From NCBI GenBank assembly GCA_003389385.1, contig QQVM01000012.1, positions 1 to 64,000 of the forward strand: a stretch of DNA of 64,000 bases. Direction: 5' to 3'. A program made the position numbers and the translations under genes. This document shows positions 18,157 to 27,553 of the stretch, in pieces. Every line of letters starts with the position of its first letter. The first letter of the stretch is position 1. Source of the stretch: Bacteroidota bacterium (GTDB taxonomy: Bacteria; Bacteroidota; Bacteroidia; AKYH767-A; 2013-40CM-41-45). Below the pieces are notes generated by a model. It was not told the DNA's origin. It searched no databases and saw nothing but the letters and a program-made list of their open reading frames with translations.

Positions 18157-18517
18157 GTTCTTCCATTTCAAACTCCGGCAGCTTGAAAAGCGCCACCAGA
18201 CTATATTACAATCAATCTTGATGATTTCATGATAGACAATGGAAGGGGGAAAAGCAAATGTTTCCCAAGCGGATCAGACTACATTCAAAGTGAGGTCGTC
18301 CTTTGGGAAAAGGAGTTCTCATACAAATGCACTAAAAAAGAACGACAGTGCTGTAGGATGTTTTATGAAAGTTCGGCTGCTCAAAAATTTTATCCCAATG
18401 ATTCTGAGGGGCTAAATCCCGAATATGATTGCCTCACAATCATACCTGATGTTCCTGTAGCCGTCAATGACTATATTTGCAGTCTGGAAAATATTCAACC
18501 CTTAAAAAATCACAAGC
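18157..18517. promoter_or_regulatory. Divergent control region between dinB and S24 repressor
   Basis: About 360 bases. TATATTTG at 18472-18479 is a perfect TAnnTTTG -7 box, about 38 bases before the repressor ATG. A small palindrome ATCAA-TC-TTGAT at 18211-18222 lies near dinB and is a candidate operator, unproven. An open frame (18229-18588) crosses the area but is judged spurious. Confidence 0.5.
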
Positions 18518-19318
18518 ATGCATTTCAACAGCAACATCAAAATCCTGCGCCAACGCCGCAACCGCACACAGGACCTGGTGGCGGGTGAACTGGGCTTCAG
18601 CCGTTCCACACTGAACAGCTATGAAAACGGCAGCATCAAGAACCCTACGCTGGATGCGCTCATGGCCTTCTCAAAGTATTTCAAGATTTCCATTGACACA
18701 TTGGTAAAAGTGGACATGAGCAAGCTGAGCGGATTCCAGATGAGTGAGCTGGAAAAAGGGAACGACGTATATGTGACGGGATCGCGATTACGTGTGCTGG
18801 CCACCACGGTCGACAGCCAGAACAGGGAGAACATCGAAGTGGTGCCACTGCGTGCCAAGGCAGGTTACAAGAACGGCTTTGCTGATCCGGAGTTCATCAA
18901 GAAGCTGCCGACATTCCAACTGCCGATACTGTTCAACGACCGCAAGTACCGAATGTTCCAGATCAGCGGAGACTCCATGATGCCGATACCTGACAAATCT
19001 TTTGTAATCACAGAATACCTTGAGAACTGGTACGACATCAAAGACGGACAAGCGTATATCATTCTCACGCAGGATGAAGGGCTGGTCTTTAAAGTTGCCT
19101 ACAATAATCTGAGGAAGAAAAAATCCGTGATGCTGAAATCCCTCAACCCTGAATACGAACCTTACGAAGTGCCTGTGAATGATATCCGTGAAGTGTGGAA
19201 GTTCTGCAATTACATGAGCAGTGAACTTCCGGACTCTTCCCTTGCAAAAGATGAGTTGCTGAGCAAACTCGCCGCGCTAGAGAAGGATGTAAAAGGCATC
19301 AAGAGCGTGCTTGAGTAA
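18518..19318 (+). CDS. XRE-family repressor with S24 self-cleavage domain (LexA-like)
   Basis: 266 residues. Residues 1-65 are an XRE helix-turn-helix (LGFSRSTLNSYENGSIKNPTLDAL). The C-terminal half is an S24 peptidase: candidate cleavage dipeptide Ala115-Gly116 in RAKAGYKNG, nucleophile Ser153 in ISGDSMMPI, general base Lys192 in LVFKVAY. Proteins of this plan are damage-sensing repressors that inactivate themselves with RecA help (family knowledge). Divergent placement next to dinB, followed by a DnaE2-type gene, makes it the likely regulator of both. A short coiled-coil-like tail follows (LLSKLAALEKDVKGIKSVLE). Terminator downstream at 19374-19401. Confidence 0.88.
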   Translation: MHFNSNIKILRQRRNRTQDLVAGELGFSRSTLNSYENGSIKNPTLDALMAFSKYFKISIDTLVKVDMSKLSGFQMSELEKGNDVYVTGSRLRVLATTVDSQNRENIEVVPLRAKAGYKNGFADPEFIKKLPTFQLPILFNDRKYRMFQISGDSMMPIPDKSFVITEYLENWYDIKDGQAYIILTQDEGLVFKVAYNNLRKKKSVMLKSLNPEYEPYEVPVNDIREVWKFCNYMSSELPDSSLAKDELLSKLAALEKDVKGIKSVLE

Positions 19319-19373
19319 GCATAAAAAATCGGTCAACGATGAAACACTTTTTTTTGAATGTGATGACACAGGC

Positions 19374-19401
19374 AGCCCGGCACAGCCGGGCTTGTTTGTT
19401 T
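19374..19401 (+). terminator. Terminator of the S24 repressor gene
   Basis: GC-rich perfect 8-base stem AGCCCGGC-ACA-GCCGGGCT followed by TGTTTGTTT, about 55 bases after the repressor stop. Confidence 0.8.
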
Positions 19402-19780
19402 ATATGAAGGAGCCTTCAACACATGAAGAAGCTGATTTTTTATTCTGTCAATTTCTGAATATTGCTAAATAACAAAATCAATCTGTTTCTCTGGTTGAAT
19501 CCTTAATGCTACTTAATACATAAGAGAAAAAACATCTGGATTAAAACTTCGCATTTGTTAGGTTGTGTACTATTCACAGCAGTCCTAATTTTACTCGAAC
19601 GACTTCGTGTGAACTCTTAACTTACCAAATAATAAAAATGTATAGAAAAACTATGTATCAGGAAATTATCCTTTGACCTAAAAATATTTACAGACTTCAA
19701 TTAAAAAAACTTTTAATCGATCACATTAAAATTTAACAATATTAGCTAAGATAACGAGTCCTGCTCTTCATATGAAACGA
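19402..19780. other. AT-rich intergenic region
   Basis: About 380 AT-rich bases with no gene and no repeat that I recognise, between the S24 repressor terminator and the REP-like palindrome cluster. Confidence 0.4.
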
Positions 19781-19787
19781 TGACCAC

Positions 19788-19970
19788 ATTCAACCGCTTC
19801 GCGGTTGAATAGGAGGAGAGGGCCTACTGTATGCAAGTTGAAGTCCTTCGGGCTTTGCTGAACTTCTATATAGGGTCTTCCATGCATCAACATGGTGATT
19901 AAGCTTTACACCCAGAAGCCCTTCGGGCTTCAACATGAATAACACACCGACGTGAAGCCCGAAGGGCTTC
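19788..19970. repeat. REP-like palindrome cluster upstream of transposase
   Basis: Three clean palindromes with 3-base loops precede the Y1 transposase: ATTCAACCGC-TTC-GCGGTTGAAT (19788-19810), GAAGCCC-TTC-GGGCTTC (19915-19931) and GAAGCCC-GAA-GGGCTTC (19954-19970). A degenerate one lies near 19839. The last two are the same palindrome in opposite orientation, an arrangement like REP/iREP pairs (BIMEs). Two further GAA-loop palindromes of the same design are at 11425 and 11474. Confidence 0.75.
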
Positions 19971-20005
19971 AACACGAATAAGCTATGAAAATACCACCCA
20001 GAGAC

Positions 20006-20452
20006 ATGAGCACCTATACACAAATACTCTACCAGATAGTATATGGTACATACCGAAGACAAAAGACAATGTGTGCTGACACCAGGCAAGATCTCTACAA
20101 GTTCATGACTGGACTGCTCCAGCATAAGAAGTGTCATGTATATCGGATCAATGGTGTCGAAGATCATGTACACATACTGATATCACTAAATCCGACAGTG
20201 GCCCTGTCAACACTGGTAAAAGATCTGAAGTTGGCATCCACAGCCCACATCAAACAAAACAACTTATTCCCCGTTTTTAATGGATGGGCAGAAGGATACG
20301 GAGCATTTACATATTCATTGAAAGAAAAGGACAGGCTGATAGAATACATTAAGAACCAGGAAGAGCATCATAAAAAACAAAACTCTGAAGATGAACTCAG
20401 ATCTTTACTCAAGGAACACAATGTCAAATTTGATGAAAGATATTTTTCATGA
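20006..20452 (+). CDS. Y1 HUH transposase, IS200-like / REP-associated (RAYT-type)
   Basis: 148 residues from MSTYTQILYQ (an upstream ATG at 19985 would add seven). HUH motif GVEDHVHILIS (His54, His56) and catalytic tyrosine in LIEYIKNQEEHHKK (Tyr114), with the conserved GWAEGYGAFTYS. This is the single-strand transposase fold of IS200/IS605 TnpA and REP-associated transposases. No tnpB is present. Palindromes sit directly upstream, which favours the REP-associated type. The gene looks complete, so it may be active in moving or maintaining the palindromes. Confidence 0.85.
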   Translation: MSTYTQILYQIVYGTYRRQKTMCADTRQDLYKFMTGLLQHKKCHVYRINGVEDHVHILISLNPTVALSTLVKDLKLASTAHIKQNNLFPVFNGWAEGYGAFTYSLKEKDRLIEYIKNQEEHHKKQNSEDELRSLLKEHNVKFDERYFS

Positions 20453-20523
20453 ACAACACTAGCTATTGAAATCATTGGATAAGTTCAAATCACACAAATT
20501 CGTATTTATATCAAAATCTATAA

Positions 20524-20553
20524 TTTGAAAGAGTTAAATTATTCCTATCTTTA
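20524..20553 (+). promoter_or_regulatory. Promoter of phzF-family gene
   Basis: TTTG at 20524-20527, an 18-base spacer, then TATCTTTA at 20546-20553 (consensus TAnnTTTG), about 16 bases before the ATG at 20570. Confidence 0.5.
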
Positions 20554-20569
20554 AGTCAAAGGACAATAT

Positions 20570-21352
20570 ATGAAACTCCCCCTTTACCAAGTTGACGCAT
20601 TTACTTCAGAAGTTTTTCACGGGAACCCCGCTGCGGTTTGTCCGCTGAATGAATGGCTCAGCGATGATCAGATGCACAGGATCGCAGCAGAGAACAATCT
20701 TTCGGAAACCGCTTTTTATGTCCCTAAGGGAAATGATTTCAGTCTGCGCTGGTTCACTCCAACTGTCGAAGTCTCATTGTGCGGACATGCGACTCTTGCA
20801 AGTGCATACGTCCTGTTTGAGATTTATAAATACAGCGACCCGCAGGTTCACTTTCATACTAAAAGCGGATTGCTTTCTGTCAGAAGAGATAACGGAGGAT
20901 TTGTAATGAACTTTCCTGCTGATCACTACAAAGAAACACCAATCACACCACTGATCACTCGTGCGCTCGGAATCAATCCGAAAAAAGTAGTGCAAGGTAA
21001 AAACATACTGATGGCAGAGTTGTCTTCCGAGAAAGAATTGCGTGAATTATTTCCTGAGATATATACAGTCATGCAGGTGCATCCTCACGGGCTGATTGTC
21101 ACGGCAAAAGGAGACAATGTTGATTTTGTTTCTCGTTGCTTTTTCCCGAATGCAGGCATCAACGAAGATCCTGTGACCGGATCAGCGCACACATTGCTTA
21201 CGCCATACTGGTCGGAAAAGCTGAACAAGAAAGAGCTAAAGGCAAGGCAGATTTCGAAGCGAGGCGGCGATTTAAACTGCAGCATGTTGGGTGACAGAGT
21301 TGAAATCGGCGGGAATGCTGTGCTTTATATGAGGGGCGAAATTGAAATCTGA
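20570..21352 (+). CDS. PhzF-family isomerase
   Basis: 260 residues. PhzF/diaminopimelate-epimerase fold: VDAFTSEVFHGNPAAVCPL, NNLSETAFYVP with the conserved glutamate, LRWFTPTVEVSLCGHATLA, and NEDPVTGSAHTLLTPYW. The family contains isomerases of varied substrates; the phenazine enzyme is only one and no phenazine genes are nearby, so the substrate is unknown. Convergent with the exporter at 21357 (four-base gap). Confidence 0.88.
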   Translation: MKLPLYQVDAFTSEVFHGNPAAVCPLNEWLSDDQMHRIAAENNLSETAFYVPKGNDFSLRWFTPTVEVSLCGHATLASAYVLFEIYKYSDPQVHFHTKSGLLSVRRDNGGFVMNFPADHYKETPITPLITRALGINPKKVVQGKNILMAELSSEKELRELFPEIYTVMQVHPHGLIVTAKGDNVDFVSRCFFPNAGINEDPVTGSAHTLLTPYWSEKLNKKELKARQISKRGGDLNCSMLGDRVEIGGNAVLYMRGEIEI

Positions 21353-21356
21353 TTTT

Positions 21357-22577
21357 TCAGGAGTGGCGCGGCAATACTTTCAGAGAACGCAGCGTAAAGA
21401 TCAAACTGAACAAAGTGAGTATTGCTCCCATCAGAAATGAAGCACCCGGAAAAATCACCGGCGCATCGGGAGAAGTAAAAAAGAAAAACAGGTATGTCAT
21501 CAGCAAAGGGCCGAAGATTGATGTAATGGAAATCAGGCTGGTGAGTGCGCCCTGCAGTTCACCTTGTTCATTGGCAGGGACCTGCGAAGAGATAATCCCC
21601 TGCAAGGCAGGACCCGCGAAACCTCCAAATGCAAATGGTATCATGAATGCAAACATCATCCAACCTTTGGTTGCGAAAGCGAAAAGCACAAAACCGATTA
21701 CATAGAAGCCAAGACCGAAATATACAGAGCGCTTCTGACCAAGTTTCGGAATGACGATGCGAATGAGACCGCCCTGCACAATGGCGATCATGAGTCCGAC
21801 AAAACCAAGGGAGTAACCAACCCAGGCTTCATTCCATCCAAATTTTTTCATGGTGTAAAACGTCCATGTGCTTTGTGTGGCGTGGCCTGATAAATAGATC
21901 AGCACAAGAGAAGCCACCAGGCTTAAAACCAGCGGATATCTTTTCAGGTTGAGTAAAGAGCCAAGCGGATTCGCTCTTTTCCATTCGAACTTTCTCCTGT
22001 TCTCCGGTTTCAGGGATTCCGGTAAAATAAAATATCCGTACATCCAGTTGAGTAGGGCAAGCGCTGCAGCGGCGAAGAATGGAACTCGTGCTCCGAATTG
22101 CCCAAGAATACCTCCGATAACCGGCCCAATGATGAAACCCAGTCCGAATGCGAGTCCGATAAGACCGAAGTTCTGTGCTCTCTTTTCGTGCGAACTAACG
22201 TCTGCAATATATGCAGAAGCGGTGGTCATGCTGGCTCCTGCAATGCCGGAAAAAATTCTGCCGATGAAGAGCCACCAGATTCCCGGAGCAAAACCCATGA
22301 ATAGATAGTCCACGCCAAATCCAAAGAGAGAGATAAGCAGCACAGGTCTTCTTCCGTATCTGTCGCTCAGTCCTCCGAGCACCGGCGCAAACAAAAACTG
22401 CATGGTAGCATAGGCGAAAGTCAGCCAGCCGGAAAAAACCGAAGCCTCACTCAGTGTTCCTCCGGCAAGTTCCATAATCAGCGTAGGCAATACAGGAATG
22501 ATTATCCCCAGTCCGATCACATCGATCAGCATGGTGATAAAAATGAATGTTAAAGCGTTTGTGGAATTCCCGTTCAT
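21357..22577 (-). CDS. TCR/Tet-type MFS drug exporter
   Basis: About 406 residues from the ATG at 22577 (MNGNSTNAL); a longer frame to 22676 is mostly charged and less likely. Twelve hydrophobic segments, starting [24 protein letters not shown] motif [18 protein letters not shown] follows TM2, and motif C-like [16 protein letters not shown] lies in TM5. These are features of the DHA1/TetA (TCR) drug-proton antiporter group in the inner membrane. The drug is unknown; similar proteins are housekeeping in many Bacteroidota. Confidence 0.87.
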   Translation of the reverse strand: MNGNSTNALTFIFITMLIDVIGLGIIIPVLPTLIMELAGGTLSEASVFSGWLTFAYATMQFLFAPVLGGLSDRYGRRPVLLISLFGFGVDYLFMGFAPGIWWLFIGRIFSGIAGASMTTASAYIADVSSHEKRAQNFGLIGLAFGLGFIIGPVIGGILGQFGARVPFFAAAALALLNWMYGYFILPESLKPENRRKFEWKRANPLGSLLNLKRYPLVLSLVASLVLIYLSGHATQSTWTFYTMKKFGWNEAWVGYSLGFVGLMIAIVQGGLIRIVIPKLGQKRSVYFGLGFYVIGFVLFAFATKGWMMFAFMIPFAFGGFAGPALQGIISSQVPANEQGELQGALTSLISITSIFGPLLMTYLFFFFTSPDAPVIFPGASFLMGAILTLFSLIFTLRSLKVLPRHS

Positions 22578-22817
22578 GAAAAATTTTCCGGCTGCAAGTT
22601 GCTTTAATTTTTTCTCCCGCTGAGAAAATTCTGCTAAAAGTTTCAATCTGAACTTGAATTGTATCATCTCTATCACTCTTAAAGAAATTCAATGAGTAAT
22701 GAATAAGCAATCGTTCATTAATTCTCAGCAAGCATAACTCAAGCGACTTTGTTTCGTTATAGTTTTCCCTCCTGAGAATTATTGGACATATAATTAAAGT
22801 ATCATCTTAAATTATCT

Positions 22818-22825
22818 TAAATTTG
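22818..22825 (+). promoter_or_regulatory. Promoter -7 box of nuo operon
   Basis: TAAATTTG matches the Bacteroidota -7 consensus TAnnTTTG exactly, about 37 bases before the nuoA ATG. It lies at the end of a direct repeat of ATCTTAAATT. No clear TTG box was found at the usual distance upstream. Confidence 0.55.
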
Positions 22826-22862
22826 CGCTTAAACAGCTGGGAACAAGCTGATTTTTAATACA

Positions 22863-23234
22863 ATGGAAACTACAAGTCTGCCAACTGATTATTTTCCGAT
22901 AGCCATACAATTCTTTGTCGCGCTGGGCTTTGTGCTGACGACAATGGTCGCTACGCATTTGCTCGGTCCAAAAAGAAAATCCAAGGTAAAACTCGAAGCC
23001 TTTGAGTGCGGAATTGAATCCCAGGGAAATGCCCGCATCCCATTCACAATCAAGTATTTTCTGGTTGCAATCCTCTTCGTACTCTTCGATGTGGAGGTGA
23101 TCTTCATGTATCCATGGGCTGTGAATTTCAAGGAGTTGGGAACAACTGGCATCATTGAGATGTTTATATTTATGCTACTGCTCCTCACCGGTTTCTATTA
23201 CATCATTAAAAAAGGAGCCTTGAAGTGGGAGTAA
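22863..23234 (+). CDS. nuoA: NADH-quinone oxidoreductase subunit A
   Basis: 123 residues with three membrane helices. Signatures KLEAFECGIES and FLVAILFVLFDVEVIFMYPW are those of NuoA/ND3, a membrane-arm subunit near the quinone cavity. First gene of the nuo operon, with a TAnnTTTG box upstream. Confidence 0.95.
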   Translation: METTSLPTDYFPIAIQFFVALGFVLTTMVATHLLGPKRKSKVKLEAFECGIESQGNARIPFTIKYFLVAILFVLFDVEVIFMYPWAVNFKELGTTGIIEMFIFMLLLLTGFYYIIKKGALKWE

Positions 23235-23285
23235 AGGAATTTCAGCAATCAAAACTCTGAAATTCAGAATTTTAACGAAATTAAA

Positions 23286-23849
23286 ATGTCAGAAATTATC
23301 ACTCCAAATAAAGATGTCAAAGTAGTTCAGGCCCCTGAAGGCTATGAAGGCCCGGGTTTTTTTGCCACCAGCCTTGATAAAGTGGTTGGTCTGGCGAGAA
23401 AAAATTCAATTTGGCCACTTCCCTTTGCCACCTCATGTTGTGGAATCGAATTCATGGCTACCATGGCCGCTACTTACGACCTGGCACGCTTTGGTTCTGA
23501 GAGACTTAGCTTCTCTCCACGACAGGCAGACCTGCTCATGGTAATGGGTACGATCGCGAAAAAGATGGGACCGGTACTTCGTCAGGTTTATGAACAGATG
23601 GCTGAGCCACGGTGGGTATTGTCTGTGGGCGCCTGCGCATCAAGCGGAGGAATTTTTGACTCATATCCTGTTTTGCAGGGAATTGATCACATCATGCCGG
23701 TCGACGTGTATGTGCCAGGATGTCCGCCTCGTCCGGAACAGATTCTTGAAGGCGTGATGAACATTCAGAAATTAGTGGGTAATGAATCTCTCAGGAGAAG
23801 AAACTCTCCGGAATACAAAGAGTTGCTCGCGTCTTATGGCATTGAATAA
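23286..23849 (+). CDS. nuoB: NADH-quinone oxidoreductase subunit B
   Basis: 187 residues. Ligands of cluster N2 are present: the tandem cysteines in ATSCCGIEFMA, then VGACASSGG and YVPGCPPRPE. Peripheral-arm subunit that passes electrons to quinone. Four bases upstream of nuoC. Confidence 0.96.
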   Translation: MSEIITPNKDVKVVQAPEGYEGPGFFATSLDKVVGLARKNSIWPLPFATSCCGIEFMATMAATYDLARFGSERLSFSPRQADLLMVMGTIAKKMGPVLRQVYEQMAEPRWVLSVGACASSGGIFDSYPVLQGIDHIMPVDVYVPGCPPRPEQILEGVMNIQKLVGNESLRRRNSPEYKELLASYGIE

Positions 23850-23852
23850 TAT

Positions 23853-24404
23853 ATGGAACAAAGTCCCATTGAAAAAGTAATTGAAAAGATCAGCGCAAGT
23901 TTTGGTGACAAAGTGCTGTCTCAAAAAAAAGAATACGACTTTCATATTGTTGAAGTGGAGAGAGACATCCTTCACTCACTTGTGAAATTTTTATATGATG
24001 ATGCTGAGCATCCTTTCAGGTTTCTCACCACACTTTGCGGAGTGCATTATCCGGCAAACGAAAAGCCGTACACCTTAATGGTTCAATTGCATTGTCTCAC
24101 CCAAAATTTGAGAATAAGACTGAAAGCATCATCCGGTGAGAAGGAGCCGCACTTTGATTCGCTCACGGATATTTTTCCTGCTGCCAACTGGATGGAGAGA
24201 GAAGCTTATGACTTTTACGGATTTAAATTCAAAGGTCATCCTAACCTGAAAAGAATTCTCAACGTGGATGACATGGATTATTTCCCAATGAGAAAAGAAT
24301 ATCCTGTGGAAGATCTCACACGTTACGACAAGGACGACACCATGTTCGGAAGAGATTCATCCAAATTCGACCGGAAGAAACTGATGGAGAAAAAGAAATT
24401 TTAA
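23853..24404 (+). CDS. nuoC: NADH-quinone oxidoreductase subunit C
   Basis: 183 residues of the 30-kDa subunit family, with MEREAYDFYGFKFKGHPNLKR-type signature (DIFPAANWMEREAYD, then GHPNLKRIL and RKEYPVED). Separate from nuoD, not fused. Its stop overlaps the nuoD ATG by one base (TAATG). Confidence 0.95.
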   Translation: MEQSPIEKVIEKISASFGDKVLSQKKEYDFHIVEVERDILHSLVKFLYDDAEHPFRFLTTLCGVHYPANEKPYTLMVQLHCLTQNLRIRLKASSGEKEPHFDSLTDIFPAANWMEREAYDFYGFKFKGHPNLKRILNVDDMDYFPMRKEYPVEDLTRYDKDDTMFGRDSSKFDRKKLMEKKKF

Positions 24405-25630
24405 TGCAGAGCCAAGAGAGGATGGAAATAAAAACTTTCAAACCGGAAGATCACAAGGAGTACACAACCCTCAACCTGGGTCCAACTCATCCTGCTACGC
24501 ACGGCATTTTTCAGAATGTGCTGAAGATGGACGGTGAAATCATCATTGATGCCGAACCTACTATCGGGTATATTCACCGAGCATTTGAAAAACTTGCGGA
24601 GCATAAGCCATTTTACCAGGTGACTCCGCTTACCGACCGCATGAATTACTGCTCATCACCCATTAACAACATGGGATGGCATATGACGGTGGAAAAACTT
24701 ATTCGTGCCGAGCTTCCCAAGCGTGTTGAATACATGCGCGTGATCATCATGGAGCTTGCAAGAATCTCCGACCACATCATCTGCAACAGCGTGATCGGTG
24801 TGGATACAGGCGCGATGACGGGCTTCCTCTATGTGTTTCAGTGGAGGGAATTCATCTATGAGATTTACGAAGAAATTTGCGGAGCAAGGCTCACGACTAA
24901 CATCGGACGTATCGGCGGCTTTGAAAGAAACTTCAATGATACAGTTTGGAAGAAGATCGACCACTTCCTGGCAGAGTTCCCAAAACAACTGAAAGAATTC
25001 GAAAATCTTCTCGTGCGCAACCGCATCTTCATGGACAGAACCATCGGTTGCGGCGGCATTACTGCTGAAAGAGCGCTTGCATACGGATTCACAGGTCCAA
25101 ATCTCCGTGCAGCCGGAGTGGATTACGATGTAAGAGTGATGAATCCATACTCTTCATATCAGGACTTTGAATTTGAAATTCCTGTCGGTACGAATGGCGA
25201 TACATACGACCGATTCATGGTAAGAGAAGAGGAAATGTGGCAGAGCATGAGCATCATCCGCCAGGCTTTGGAGAAGCTGAAGAAACTGGAAGACAAAACC
25301 AGCTTCCATGCTGACATTCCTTCCTTCTATCTTCCTCCGAAAGAAGATGTGTACAATAATATGGAAGCCCTCATCTATCACTTCAAGATTGTGATGGGTG
25401 AAACAGATGTTCCTGTCGGAGAAGTTTACCATTGTGTTGAAGGCGGAAACGGAGAGCTTGGATTCTATCTGATCAGCGACGGAGGCAGACAGCCATTTCG
25501 TTTGCATTTCAGAAGACCATGCTACATCTATTACCAGGCTTATCCTGAAATGATCAAAGGCGGATACCTGAGTGATGCAATCCTCACCATGAGCAGCATG
25601 AATGTAATAGCAGGCGAATTGGATTCGTGA
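24404..25630 (+). CDS. nuoD: NADH-quinone oxidoreductase subunit D
   Basis: 408 residues of the 49-kDa subunit family: NLGPTHPATHGIFQNVL, IGYIHRAFEKLAEH, TDRMNYCSSP, and the C-terminal DAILTMSSMNVIAGELDS. With NuoB it forms the quinone site. An internal ATG seven codons in (24422) is an alternative start. Confidence 0.96.
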   Translation: MQSQERMEIKTFKPEDHKEYTTLNLGPTHPATHGIFQNVLKMDGEIIIDAEPTIGYIHRAFEKLAEHKPFYQVTPLTDRMNYCSSPINNMGWHMTVEKLIRAELPKRVEYMRVIIMELARISDHIICNSVIGVDTGAMTGFLYVFQWREFIYEIYEEICGARLTTNIGRIGGFERNFNDTVWKKIDHFLAEFPKQLKEFENLLVRNRIFMDRTIGCGGITAERALAYGFTGPNLRAAGVDYDVRVMNPYSSYQDFEFEIPVGTNGDTYDRFMVREEEMWQSMSIIRQALEKLKKLEDKTSFHADIPSFYLPPKEDVYNNMEALIYHFKIVMGETDVPVGEVYHCVEGGNGELGFYLISDGGRQPFRLHFRRPCYIYYQAYPEMIKGGYLSDAILTMSSMNVIAGELDS

Positions 25631-25662
25631 TTGTAAAAATCTAATCAAGAGAAAAAAGAATC

Positions 25663-26208
25663 ATGTCATCAGATAAAGAAATAAAATTCCCGGAGGAGAC
25701 ACTCGAACTTGTCCGCAGAATGATGAAGAGATACCCTGAGGGCAAGCAGAAATCGGCCTTGATACCGGTACTGCATCTCGCACAGGCGGAGTTCGACGGC
25801 TGGCTTAGTCCGCAGGTGATGGATTATGTCGCATCCCTTTTGAACATTCAGTCGATTGAAGTTTATGAAGTGGCTTCCTTTTATTCCATGTTCAACCTGA
25901 AGCCCGTTGGAAAATGCACGATTGAAGTCTGCCGCACCAGCTCATGCTGGCTGATGGGTGCTGAAGATGTGATCCGTCATATCGAAAAGAAACTGAACAT
26001 CAAAACCGGACAGACTACTGCCGACGGAATGTTCACACTCAAAGGAGTGGAATGCCTCGGCTCCTGTGGAACAGCGCCCATGCTGCAGGTCGGCGCTGAG
26101 TACCACGAGAATCTGACTCTTGAAAAAGTGGATTCGTTGCTTGACAATCTACGCAAAGAGGATAAGAGAAAATGTTATACCGATCATTTTGATCCGCAAA
26201 GCAACTGA
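25663..26208 (+). CDS. nuoE: NADH-quinone oxidoreductase subunit E
   Basis: 181 residues of the 24-kDa thioredoxin-like [2Fe-2S] subunit. Cluster ligands are in CTIEVCRTSSCW and VECLGSCGTAP. Ends two bases before the nuoF ATG. Confidence 0.95.
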   Translation: MSSDKEIKFPEETLELVRRMMKRYPEGKQKSALIPVLHLAQAEFDGWLSPQVMDYVASLLNIQSIEVYEVASFYSMFNLKPVGKCTIEVCRTSSCWLMGAEDVIRHIEKKLNIKTGQTTADGMFTLKGVECLGSCGTAPMLQVGAEYHENLTLEKVDSLLDNLRKEDKRKCYTDHFDPQSN

Positions 26209-26209
26209 G

Positions 26210-27553
26210 ATGGGAAAGAAATTACTACTGGAGAAAGATCATGTTCCCGGAATCCGCTCATACGAGGTTTACAGGAAGGAAGGCGGCTATGCTTCCGTAG
26301 AGAAGGCGATCAAAAGCATGACTCCGGAAGCTATTGTGGAAGAAGTGAAAAAATCCGGACTGAGAGGACGCGGAGGCGCAGGCTTTCCTACAGGAATGAA
26401 GTGGAGTTTTCTCGCCAAACCTCCTGGAGTGGCAAGATATCTTGTTTGCAATGCGGATGAGAGCGAACCCGGCACATTCAAGGACCGCTACCTCATGGAG
26501 CGGATTCCACACTTACTCATAGAAGGCATGATCACTTCCAGCTTCGCGCTGGGAGCGAACACATCATACATATATATACGCGGTGAATATTTCTACGTCG
26601 CCCGAATTCTTGAGCAGGCAATTGAAGAGGCTTACAAAAACGGATGGCTCGGAAAGAACATACTTGGAAGCGGTTACGACCTCGACCTGTATGTACACGT
26701 TGGAGCCGGCGCTTATATCTGCGGAGAAGAAACCGCTTTGCTTGAATCTCTTGAAGGCAAAAGAGGAAATCCGAGGATCAAGCCTCCCTTCCCTGCTGTC
26801 GCAGGACTTTATGGATGTCCGACAGTAGTGAACAATGTGGAAACCATTGCAGCAGTTGTGCCGATTGTAAACCAGGGTGGCGATGCCTATGCTGCCATCG
26901 GAATAGGAAAGAGCACGGGGACAAAACTGATTTCCGCAAGCGGACATATCAACAAACCCGGAGTGTATGAAATTGAGATGGGAATTACTGTGGAAGACTT
27001 CATTTATTCCGAAGAATATTGCGGAGGAATGAAAGGCGGAAGAAAACTGAAAGCTGTAGTGGCCGGAGGATCTTCAGTTCCGATTCTTCCTGCAGACCTG
27101 ATACTGAAAACAGCGAATGGAGAACCGAGGCTGATGTCATATGAATCACTTGCCGACGGTGGATTTGCCAGCGGAACCATGCTGGGATCCGGCGGATTCA
27201 TCGTGATGGATGACAGCACAAGCATCGTGAAAAACCTGTGGAACTTCACACGGTTCTATCACCACGAATCATGCGGACAATGTTCACCCTGCCGTGAAGG
27301 AACTGGATGGATGGAGAAAATCCTGCACAAAATTCTGGACGGACACGGAAGCATGAAAGACATTGACCTGCTCTGGGATATACAGTCAAAAATTGAAGGC
27401 AAAACTATTTGTCCGCTCGGAGATGCCGCAGCATGGCCGGTAGCCAGCGCTATCAGGCATTTCAGAAAAGATTTTGAAGAGTATGTACAAAATCCTTCTT
27501 CAATTAAAGACGTGCATCACTACTATAGATTGAACGATCTGACTGAAGCGTAA
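26210..27553 (+). CDS. nuoF: NADH-quinone oxidoreductase subunit F
   Basis: About 447 residues from the ATG at 26210 (MGKKLLLEKD). FMN/NADH site: SGLRGRGGAGFPTGMKW, CNADESEPGTFKDR, GAGAYICGEETALLESLEG. N3 cluster: ESCGQCSPCREGTGW and TICPLGDAAAW. A longer frame begins at 26120 inside nuoE and is rejected. Confidence 0.96.
   Translation: MGKKLLLEKDHVPGIRSYEVYRKEGGYASVEKAIKSMTPEAIVEEVKKSGLRGRGGAGFPTGMKWSFLAKPPGVARYLVCNADESEPGTFKDRYLMERIPHLLIEGMITSSFALGANTSYIYIRGEYFYVARILEQAIEEAYKNGWLGKNILGSGYDLDLYVHVGAGAYICGEETALLESLEGKRGNPRIKPPFPAVAGLYGCPTVVNNVETIAAVVPIVNQGGDAYAAIGIGKSTGTKLISASGHINKPGVYEIEMGITVEDFIYSEEYCGGMKGGRKLKAVVAGGSSVPILPADLILKTANGEPRLMSYESLADGGFASGTMLGSGGFIVMDDSTSIVKNLWNFTRFYHHESCGQCSPCREGTGWMEKILHKILDGHGSMKDIDLLWDIQSKIEGKTICPLGDAAAWPVASAIRHFRKDFEEYVQNPSSIKDVHHYYRLNDLTEA

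Noticed and set aside
18229-18588. Open frame of 119 codons upstream of the S24 repressor
   Set aside because: It overlaps the repressor start in another frame, ends in a Pro/Gly-rich tail made by reading the repressor gene out of frame, and contains the repressor's TAnnTTTG promoter box.
19915-19970. Repeats considered as a CRISPR fragment
   Set aside because: Only two palindromic units in opposite orientation, no regular spacers and no cas genes; REP-like palindromes explain them.
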